The notes below the pieces were generated by a model. The model saw nothing but the letters and a program-made list of their open reading frames with translations. It did no database searches and was not told where the DNA came from. A stretch of DNA of 15,208 nucleotides from an uncultured Mycoplasmataceae bacterium (GTDB lineage: Bacteria > Bacillota_I > Bacilli_A > Mycoplasmatales > Mycoplasmoidaceae): contig CASEPW010000021.1 in the NCBI GenBank assembly GCA_949289925.1, positions 1 to 15,208 of the forward strand. Reading direction: 5' to 3'. Position numbers and translations under genes: made by a program. Positions within the stretch are counted from its first letter, which is position 1, and each line of letters begins with the position of its first letter. Below are positions 1 through 8,300 of this stretch, piece after piece.

Positions 1-10
1 TAACATAATT

Positions 11-40
11 GCTCCCTTCCGTACTAAGGGAGCACTTTTT
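11..40 (+). terminator. Intrinsic terminator of a gene upstream of the window
   Basis: A perfect 8-bp stem, GCTCCCTT (11-18) with AAGGGAGC (26-33), encloses a 7-base loop and is followed by ACTTTTT. This is a classical Rho-independent terminator, presumably for a plus-strand gene ending left of position 1. Its 3' arm also pairs with a downstream sequence (see 29-67). Confidence 0.75.
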
Positions 41-67
41 ATTTATAGACAAATTAAAAAGTGCTCC
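29..67. repeat. 12-bp inverted repeat overlapping the terminator
   Basis: GGAGCACTTTTT (29-40) is exactly complementary to AAAAAGTGCTCC (56-67), with 15 bases between. The left arm takes in five bases of the terminator's 3' arm (29-33) and its whole T run, so the two hairpins cannot form together. This could be a read-through or anti-terminator alternative, or a minus-strand structure. The sequence AAAGTGCTCCACC (58-70) also resembles the right-edge AAAGTGCAACACC (15191-15203), so it may be a decayed relative of the edge repeat. Confidence 0.5.
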
Positions 68-75
68 ACCTTAAT

Positions 76-111
76 TATATGGTGTTGAACTTTATAATTC
101 AATTTAGGAAA
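76..111 (+). repeat. 36-bp repeat element, left copy (TGGTGTTG-type end)
   Basis: This stretch matches the reverse complement of 15173-15208 at 35 of 36 bases; the single difference is A at 88 against C in the other copy. It begins TATATGGTGTTG, contains TATAAT at 93-98 and ends TTTAGGAAA. Both copies are followed directly by a strong hairpin and a T run. The 5'-TG start and inverted arrangement resemble insertion sequence termini of mycoplasmas, but I see no transposase here, so the identity is open: IS end, relict, or dispersed intergenic element. Confidence 0.7.
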
Positions 112-138
112 AAACAAAGGTTTGCCTTTGTTTTTTTT
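109..138 (+). terminator. Hairpin with T run directly upstream of pepP
   Basis: A perfect 12-bp stem, AAAAAACAAAGG (109-120) with CCTTTGTTTTTT (125-136), has a TTTG loop. Read as a shorter stem (113-120 with 125-132) it leaves a T tail to 138, which fits a terminator on the plus strand. It sits immediately after the 36-bp repeat and isolates pepP from upstream transcription. Confidence 0.7.
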
Positions 139-163
139 ATTTTTATACATTATAATAAATATA
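128..163 (+). promoter_or_regulatory. Promoter of pepP giving a leaderless mRNA
   Basis: A consensus -10, TATAAT at 151-156, lies 17 bases downstream of TTGTTT (128-133), an acceptable -35. The expected start of transcription is about 163, which is the A of the pepP ATG, so the message would have no leader. There is no Shine-Dalgarno sequence before this ATG, which agrees. The -35 lies inside the 3' arm and T tail of the preceding terminator. Confidence 0.6.
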
Positions 164-1251
164 TGAATTTTAAATTTGAACAACTAAAAAAATATATTAA
201 TGAAAATGTTGATGGCATTATTTTAATCTCAGATATTAATAGATTTTGATTATTAAATTTTAAAACGTCATTTGGAGTAGCTTTAGTTAATAAGGAGTTA
301 TCAACAATTTTTATTACAGATAAAAGATATTATCTTGCTGCAAAACATGAAATTGAAAAAAACTTTAATAATGTCCAAGTTTGAACAATTGATGAAAAAA
401 ATTCTTTACCATCCCTAATAATTAAAGCAAAAGAAAAATTAAAAATAGATTCAATTCTAATTGAAGAAGATTATATAAACCTTAGTCAATATAAAATGTT
501 AAATTCTATTTTTTCAAAAATACATAGTTTTAATTCAAAAATTATAAGATCTATTAAAAGTAATGAAGAATTAGAAATTTTAAAAAAATCAGCTGAAATT
601 GTTGTTAGTGTTATTGAATGATTGTACACAATTATTAAACCAGGCATGACTGAGAAAGAAATTGCAAGAATGATATCAATTAAAATTTTAGAATTAGGAG
701 CAGATTCAAATTCTTTTTCTCCAATAGTTGCAGCAGGATTAAATGGTGCAAATCCACACCACAAATCAAGTGATTATGCAATTCAAGAAGGTGATTTTGT
801 TACTATTGATATTGGTTGTATGTATCAAGGTTTTGCTTCAGATATTACTAGAACATTTGTTATTGGTGATGAAGCAAAAAATAAGGAAATGGTTGAAATA
901 TATAATTTAGTTCTTAAATCTCAATTAGAAGGTATAAAAAATGCAAATAATAAAATAAATGGTGTAAAATTAGATTGTATTTGTAGATTTGTTATTGATA
1001 GTACAAAATACAAAGGTTTATTTATGCATGGCACTGGTCATGGTGTTGGAATGGAAGTTCACGAAATGCCAAATGTGAATTCAACAAATGATAAAGATTT
1101 TGAACTAAATAGTGTTATTACAATTGAACCAGGTATTTATAAAGATGGTGTTGGTGGAGTAAGAATAGAAGACACTATTGTCATAACGGAAAATAAACCA
1201 GTCATTTTAACAGATCTACCAAAGGAATTAAAATATGTCAAAAACTATTAA
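163..1251 (+). CDS. pepP: Xaa-Pro aminopeptidase (M24 family metallopeptidase)
   Basis: This 362-residue protein probably removes the N-terminal residue from peptides with proline in second position, a cytoplasmic peptide-recycling job in an organism that lives on imported peptides. The C-terminal M24 'pita-bread' domain (about 140-355) is complete. Metal ligands are D216 and D227 (TIDIG ... SDITRTF, the usual 11-residue spacing), H293 (GTGHGVG), E322 (TIEPGIY) and E336 (RIED). H300 (VHEMP) and the NPHH motif near 200 are the usual additional active-site histidines. The first 135 residues fit the creatinase/prolidase-like N-terminal domain. Three Trp codons are all TGA (247, 382, 619). ATG 163 is chosen because a -10 box ends seven bases before it; starts further upstream would lie in the terminator. 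The next gene overlaps its 3' end by 17 bases. Family assignment is firm; substrate is inferred. Confidence 0.93.
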
Positions 1252-2755
1252 TAATAATCAATTAAAACTAATTGATAAAAATCTGACTGCAACTAATCAA
1301 GTTGAAAATAAAGCATTAAAATCTAAGCAAAAGCAACCTTATGAATTATTTATAAAATTTATTTTTAAGAATCTTTTTTGTTCAATTTCTAATATCTTTT
1401 TATTTCTTATTATTCCTATTATTATTTTTGCTTTATCAATTTATTTATATTCTTTCTTTGACTCTTTCTCTGTAATGATTTTATTACCATCTACATTTAT
1501 TGGATTATTTATTTTTCCAAGAGCAATGTATAGGTTTCATAAACAATGATTAATAGTTAAGAGATTTAGTAATTATGCAGCAATAGTAGCATGATATTTT
1601 TTATTTGCATTTATATGACATTTTGTTGTTTTAGCATTATATGTTTTAATAGGTGCAGGTTTTTGAAATAAGGGATTAGTTATTAGTCAAGTTACTTTAG
1701 AACAATCACCTACATTAATAGATTATCTTTCACATACAAATTGAGGCTCATTAATCTATACTTTTTTTCAAAATACTGCAACATTGATTTCAATAGGTTT
1801 ATTTATTTCTTTTGCTTTCCACAAAAGAACTTCTCAATGAGTTTTCATTTTAGTTACTTTCTTTTTTCTTTTAGGGTTTGCTTTAATGGTTATACCAGGT
1901 ATTTTTCCTAAACTTCCATTAGCAGTTCAATATTTAACTTATTTAAGTCCTTTTACTCCATCATTTAACAATGCATATATATCATTTAATAGTTACAACA
2001 TATTTGACATTAATGAAAATTTTAAAACATTAATTGTTTTTGAATCATTTAATGAAGCTACACAATATTTTAGAAACACAAATTTTAATGTACTAAATTT
2101 ATTTATTAATTTAACTTTATGGGTTTTTTCATGATGCTTCTTATATATTTATTATTTATGAAATAACAATCATTATCGTAATTACAATCCAAAAAATAAA
2201 TTATTTATTGAAATTCATGATTTAAAAAGAACTTCTTCATTTAAAACATTATTTTTAGGAGTTCCTGAATCATTTAAACTTGATGGTATGGATTCACCTT
2301 ATAAAAATTATATTTTCAACATCACACACAACAAGTGAAAGAAATTTGTTTCTGATATTTTAACTAATAAAATTGTTACTTTTAAGAAAAATGTTATTCA
2401 ATTTAATGATGTTGATGTTTTAGATGAAATACAAGTTTTATATTTTAACCAAGCACCATTTTCAGGGTTAAAAGTTAAAGATATTCTTAATTATTATAAA
2501 AGAACTGATTTAATTAGATATCAAAGTATAATTAGTAAATTTGATTTTTCAAAAATGTTAGATGCAAGAATTGACTTTTTAGATTATGATTATTTATTTT
2601 ATTTATACATATTTTCAATGATATTTAATGGTAAAAAAATCTTTATTATTGATAATGAAACATTAGCTAAAGTATCACAAAGAATAGTTAATGTTGTTGA
2701 AGCTAATAAATTAAATTATTGATTAATAAATAATATTCAATATGACGAAAATTAA
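1235..2755 (+). CDS. ABC-2-like permease fused to a degenerate ABC ATPase-like domain
   Basis: A 506-residue membrane protein that I do not recognise as a named family. Residues 1-45 are polar. About six membrane segments follow, near 52-75, 78-98, 113-141, 170-195, 200-222 and 283-308. The stretch IPGIFPKLPLAVQYLTYLSP (from residue 220), running into SPFTP, resembles the conserved late loop of ABC-2 permeases. Residues 320-506 are soluble and follow the order of an ABC ATPase: a first strand (IEIHDL), a strand before where a P-loop should be (YIFNI), a Q-loop-like YFNQAP (Q406), a degraded signature region, then a Walker B-like KIFIIDNE (D473, E475). No Walker A is present, so it should not hydrolyse ATP. 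The start has a good Shine-Dalgarno, AAGGAA at 1222-1227, seven bases before ATG, inside the end of pepP. Its stop shares TTAA with the rnr stop. ABC-2 similarity is moderate; the pseudo-ATPase reading is inference. Confidence 0.6.
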
Positions 2756-4998
2756 TATTTATAGATTTTATTAAATTTAATATTATTATTCTTTGCTCTT
2801 ATTTTTCTATTACTTGTTGAATTATTAATAATATTACTTTCAAAACCAACAATCTCAAAATCAATTTGTTTATTTAGTTTATCAACCCCAATAACTCTTA
2901 TCTTTACTGGTTGACCAAAACTAAATATTTTGTTAGTTTTTGATCCAACAATTGTATTATTTTCTTCAATATAACGATAAAAATCGCCACCTAAATTTTT
3001 TAATCTTACTAATCCTTCAATAGTGTTAGAAGTTATTTCGACAAAAATACCAAAAGAAGTTATTGTTGATATTATTCCATCAAAAATTTTATTTATATTT
3101 TGTTCCATATATTCTGCAAACTTCATTGAATTTACTTCTCTTTCTGTTTTAATAGCCCTAATTTCCAATTCAGTACATTTTTTACAAATATCTATTAAAT
3201 TATTTTTTATATAACTTTTTTGTTCTTTTGAATATGTATTAGGTGCAAATAAATACATTCAAAATAAACGATGAACAATTAAATCAGAATAACGTCTTAT
3301 TGGTGAAGTGAAATGAGTGTATTGTTTTAATGCTAATCCAAAGTGACCAATATTATTTACTTGATATGTTGCCTTTTCCATTGATCTTAATATTAATTTA
3401 TTAATTAACTCTTTGATATCTTCATTTTTATTATTGTTTATTCACTTAGAAATTGTTGATGATTTTAAATCATTAAATTCTTTGTTGTCTATAATAAAAT
3501 TGATTTTTTTTGCCTCAACTTCTAATTTTTTTAACTTTTCTATTGATGGTCTATCATGGGTCCTATATAGAAAAGGAATTTTTAATTCATCTGCTTTAAT
3601 TGTAACCGCTTGATTAGCTGAAACCATGAAATCTTCAACCATTTTTTGAGCTATTTCACTTTTTTTAATTTTGATTTCTTTTACTTTATTTTGTTCATCA
3701 AGAATAATAATAGGCTCTTTGATTGCTAAATCTATATAACCATTCTTAATATTTTTATTTCTTATAATTTTGTGTAATTCATAACTTTCATCAAGCTGTT
3801 TATATATTTCATCACTAACATCTCCCATTTTAATATTATTTTTAAAATAATCATTTACCTCATCGTAACTAAATCTCTTTTTTGAAATAATAATTGAAGG
3901 GAATACTTTTATATTTGAAATATTACCTTGATTATCAATATTCATATCTACTGTTAATGTTTTTTTCTCTTCATTTGGATTTAATGAACATCAATCATTT
4001 GAGATTATATGTGGAAGCATTGGAATAACTCTATCAGCAAGATAAATTGATGTACATCTATTATAAGCTTCTTTATCTAACAAACTATTTTGTTCAATAA
4101 AAGAAGAAACATCTGCAATAGAAACAGATAAAAAATATTCATTATCATTATTCTTTTTTACATATATTGAATCATCAAGGTCTTTAGAAGAGGCTGGGTC
4201 AATTGTAATATAATTACGGTCTCTTATATCAACTCTAACTTTTTCTCTTTCTTTGTTTAAATCAATATTATTTATTTCATTTTCAATAGATTCATCAAAA
4301 ATAGGATTTATTCCATTTTCATATACTATTGATAAAATATCACTATCTATATCATTGACATGACCAATTATAGTTTTTACATGACCTTTTGCTGTTTCAT
4401 TATCTAAATATTTATCTATTTTTACTAATATTTTATTTCCATTAACAAGGTTTTTTGTATTATCCAAAATTATTTTAAAATAATTCTTACTATTATCTAC
4501 TTTAACTTCATAATCATTATTCTTTTTTATAAATGTACAAACAAATTCATTTTTATTTCTTTCTTTTACTTCTTTTACTACTGCATTTTGGATATTGTTA
4601 TTCGAATATTTATTCATCGGATTAAAAATTACAATATCATTATTTAATGCTCCATTAATATTACTACTATGCACATATCATTCTTTTTTAACTTGATTTG
4701 TTATTTCATCTATTTCTTTAATATAACCATCAAATTTGGAATTTATAGATATAATTCCTGTGTACTCTATATCTTTATAAACTTCACCATTTATGTATCC
4801 TAATACAATTTTATTAGAATCTAATTGTTTTAATTTTTTCTCTTTTACTAATTCATCTATCATATTGTAAATAACAGATTTATTATTAAAACTATATTTA
4901 TCTTTAAATTTATTAACTAATATAATAGGTGGTATTGGACGATTATTTTCTAATTTAACAAGTTCAAACAGTTTTTCTTTAATTGCTGTGTTATTCAT
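2752..4998 (-). CDS. rnr: Ribonuclease R (3'-5' exoribonuclease, RNB family)
   Basis: A 748-residue processive 3'-5' exoribonuclease that degrades structured RNA and takes part in mRNA, rRNA and tRNA turnover; in mycoplasmas it is generally the main such enzyme. An N-terminal winged-helix-like segment (1-65) and cold-shock-like region precede the RNB domain. Catalytic aspartates are visible in [12 protein letters not shown] (D267, D273, D275, D276), and the second RNB signature [12 protein letters not shown] starts at H562. A C-terminal S1 domain (about 637-710, [17 protein letters not shown]) and a basic tail complete it; length is normal for the family. At least four Trp codons are TGA. ATG 4998 is chosen because it follows the secG stop by one base. 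No Shine-Dalgarno is visible, so translation is probably coupled to secG. It converges on the permease gene with a 4-base overlap. Confidence 0.95.
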
Positions 4999-4999
4999 A

Positions 5000-5224
5000 C
5001 TATAATATCGCCAAAACAATAATTGCAACAAATAAACCGATTAATGTAATGAACATGATAAATTGTAAAATTTTAATAATACCTCTATCTTTTGTTTTCT
5101 TAAAAATCTCTAAATCCTGACCTGAAATACTACCTAAACCCGCATTACTACCTGTACCTGAAAGTAGTAAACCTAATATAACTATAATAATGGCAACAAT
5201 TAAAATAATGATAGTTGTAGACAT
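5000..5224 (-). CDS. secG: SecG, Sec translocase subunit
   Basis: A 74-residue inner subunit of the SecYEG protein-conducting channel. Two membrane helices (about 4-22 and 51-73) flank a conserved cytoplasmic loop, with GLGSISGQDLEIFKKTKDRG matching the usual SecG loop signature. Length is typical. It is the first gene of a secG-rnr pair, an order common in Firmicutes and Mollicutes. The next gene upstream, on the opposite strand, encodes an exported giant protein that would itself need the Sec channel. The start has almost no leader (see promoter at 5227-5239). Confidence 0.9.
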   Translation of the reverse strand: MSTTIIILIVAIIIVILGLLLSGTGSNAGLGSISGQDLEIFKKTKDRGIIKILQFIMFITLIGLFVAIIVLAIL

Positions 5225-5226
5225 AA

Positions 5227-5239
5227 TATCTATATTATA
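5227..5239 (-). promoter_or_regulatory. -10 box of the secG-rnr operon
   Basis: On the minus strand TATAAT occupies 5239-5234, with the secG ATG at 5224. Transcription would start near 5228-5227, giving a leader of about 3-4 bases and no room for a Shine-Dalgarno. No convincing -35 is visible in the AT-rich sequence upstream. Confidence 0.5.
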
Positions 5240-5345
5240 TATTAAACATTAAAAATATATATATTTTTATATTATAATTCATACATTTTATCTATTATTT
5301 TTCAAATATATGAATAAGCAAAAAAAATGAAAACAAAAATAAAAA

Positions 5346-5382
5346 TGTTATACTAATATTGTATATATTTATACTTGAGGTG
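5346..5382 (+). promoter_or_regulatory. Extended -10 promoter and RBS of the surface protein operon
   Basis: TG-T-TATACT (TG at 5346-5347, hexamer 5349-5354) is a good extended -10; no strong -35 is visible. Transcription would start near 5361, leaving a leader of about 24 bases. This contains GAGGTG (5377-5382), complementary to the 16S anti-Shine-Dalgarno, set unusually close to the ATG at 5385. Confidence 0.5.
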
Positions 5383-5384
5383 TT

Positions 5385-8300
5385 ATGAGAAACAATCTAA
5401 AAATGCTCTTTAATAGGAAAAAAGTTTCAAAAATTTTAGCTTATGCATTAGGTTTATCTGTTTCAACTACTGCGATTATTTTGCCAGTTGTTTATTATTC
5501 AACTGCTGATAAACTATTATATATTGATTCTTTAAATAGAGCAGTTACGCCTTATGCAGAAACTAAATTAACACATGAGTATAAAGGAGAATTTACACCA
5601 GGAGAACAATATAAAGCTGGTGATGTAATTTCTGTAAAAGAAGTAAGATTTGAAAATCCTGATTTAATATCACAATTTGAAAGAACATACAATCAAATAA
5701 TGTATACATTCACAAAAGATTGAAGTGGAAATAGTCTTAATAATGATACTCCCATTGTTAGATATGAACCTAATTTTACTACATCTACTTCAATTAATTT
5801 AAGTGAATTTGTAACAGATTCTAATACTGTTAATTCGTTTATGGGTAACTCATCACTTATTAAAGGTATTGGTAAAACTTCAGTTACTGGTAAATTTAAT
5901 GGAACAGGTATAGCTTATCGTCCATATGACAAGCCAGGTTATGCTACAGTAAATCAAAATGAACAAACTATAACTCTTTCTGAACTTGATGCATTTTTTA
6001 CATGAACACAACTTTGAGGAACTGATTTTGACAATGTTCGTTATGACCCATTAAGAACACGTAATGCATATCCTGAATTAGGTGATTCAGCAGAGGAATT
6101 AAAAAGTGATAGATATGCATATGATACTGCTGGTTTATGTGCAATCCAATTATCTAATGAAATAATCGATAATGAAGTTCAAATTGTTGACCAATGATAT
6201 TCATCAATTAATTCAAATAGTTATACCACATTTGCAGAGCCTGGTATTACTGGTATGAATGATCGTTTTACACCTGATTATGTTAGACTATCAAATGATA
6301 GTGGTGACAAGGTATTCTATTTAGATGATTCTAACCTAGGTCTTTATTATTACACTAAAACATCAAATTATCCATTTACAGTAAACGCATCTAAAGATAA
6401 CGTTCTTAATTCTAGTTGACAAGGTTATTATGCTGGTACATCAGAACCTTTGTATACTCTTGAAGATGGAACAACTAGATATCTGAATAATTCTAGTGAG
6501 TTAAGCAAAGAAATAGAAATTAAATATCCTTCTCAAGATGGAATTCCATTCACTATAACAAAACGAATAGGTTTTCAATCAGCATTCGGAGCTTATATTT
6601 ATTCAAGAACTTCTCTTGGTGGAAGTGTAAATAATGAATGACTTGGTTATAATTCAAAATTTAGTTCAGATGTTTATAATCCATATAGAGATATTTCATA
6701 TATTAATGGTTTCTTTTCTTTGAATAAACCATCAACTGAGCTTGCCGCTGGGGAACAACAAGAAATTAGATGATATACTCCAATCGCTTCTACTGATTTT
6801 AGCTATACTGTTAATTCAGCAAAACTTGAAGAGTTTAAAGGTAAACTATTAGCCTCAGAAGTTATTAATTTAGGTTATTTATCTCAATTATTTAAACCAT
6901 ATTTATACAATGCTATTCCATCGACTTTCTATGGAGCTAAATTAAATGTTTGAGCAGATAATACAACAGGTACAGTATGAATTAATGTAAAATCAGGACC
7001 TACTGCAGAAGTTTCTAATGGTTCTTTATATGAAAACCCACAAACACAAGGAAATTTTTTTAAAAAACCTCCTTGATTGCTTGGTCAATCGTGAGCATAT
7101 TATAATGGTAGTTATCCATCTTCATATTGATTCTATAACACTAATAATCCAGTATCTGAAATAATGGTTGGAGAACCGATTGATTATACAATTGCAATAA
7201 ATGGTTTTACGAAAATTTTACCAACAAAAATTGTTGATACAACAAGTTCGAAAAATGATATGTTTATACCAGGGGTTTCAACAGCTGATGATAATTCTTA
7301 TGGTCCATATCGTTTAACAGGTAAATATAGTAAAATAACACCGTTTGAATATATGAAACAAGAAGAATTAAAAAATCCAAATGAACGTTACAAAGACTTA
7401 TTAGACTTAATTTTCGATAACTTAATATATAACTTACCTACTATTACGTCTCCAGATGGAACTCCATTTATTACAAGAGATGATTTATTTAAATCTTCAG
7501 ATGCAACAACATTTAACTTTATTAATCAAAAACATCCAGAATGAGGTGGTAGAATACAATTGTCTGTTTCTTTAAAAAGATATTTTGATCAAGATGGATT
7601 GTATGTTTCAGGTGGTTTCGAATCTGTTCCAGTAGTATTTGGAGGATTTAAAGCAATTCCTGGTCCAACAACTATTAATACGAATTATAACTTAAATTCA
7701 ATGATTCCAGGTGGCGCTGTTTCATTTAATAAAGAAAATTTAGCTGTTCCAACAGGTGTTGCATACCCTTCAGATTATTTAAATGAAAAATTAGCTCCTG
7801 CTGATGGAACAATTTATACATATTTGGAAAATCTAATTTGAAAATGATCTAATGTAGATCCTTTTGTAAGTGATTCTGAACTTAATGGCAGATTCTTACC
7901 AGATCAATATATGATAATGAATCTTCCTCCATTAGATGTAAATGATACTAAACCATTTACTATTAGAGAAGGTTCAGTTGAATTTAATAACTTTGCTGGT
8001 ACATTAAAAATAACTCCTACTTTTAGTAGATATTACAATTCTTCAGGTGATTTAATTGAAGGAGTTAATACAACACTAGGTACTATAACTATTTCTGGAT
8101 TCCAAACAGTTGATGGTTCTACATATATTCCTCCTGTAGTTCAAGCTCTTTCTACAGAATTACAACCATCTGCATTAGTTTCTGGAGCAAGCAATATTGA
8201 TCAATTAGGTAACTATATCGGTACTGAATTATACAAAATTGCATGAAACGAAACAATTAACTTACCAACAAAAAATTACGATTTACCACCTTATACAGCA

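Larger units (their letters stand above)
5225..5384. other. Divergent promoter region between secG and the giant surface operon
   Basis: 160 bases of almost pure A+T. It holds the secG -10 at its left end, a perfect 18-bp palindrome AAAAATATATATATTTTT at 5251-5268 (operator, hairpin or chance in AT-rich DNA), an A8 run at 5320-5327, and the surface operon promoter at its right end. No coding potential. Confidence 0.55.

Noticed and set aside
61..162. Start of pepP upstream of 163
   Set aside because: The upstream in-frame codons lie in the hairpin and repeat element, and the -10 box at 151-156 would lie inside the gene.
486..764. Minus-strand 92-codon ORF inside pepP
   Set aside because: It lies opposite a complete M24 gene with all catalytic residues, has no promoter or RBS, and its peptide resembles nothing; it is a shadow.
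2752..2790. AT-rich inverted repeat around TTAATATT as a bidirectional terminator
   Set aside because: Pairing is short, made only of A and T, and lacks a clear T run; it is what such base composition gives by chance.
3023..3613. Plus-strand ORFs of 63 and 66 codons within rnr
   Set aside because: They are antisense to conserved parts of RNase R and depend on chance open frames in AT-rich sequence.
5385..5520. Lipoprotein signal in the first giant protein
   Set aside because: No cysteine occurs at or near the end of the hydrophobic segment; the same is true of the second giant protein.
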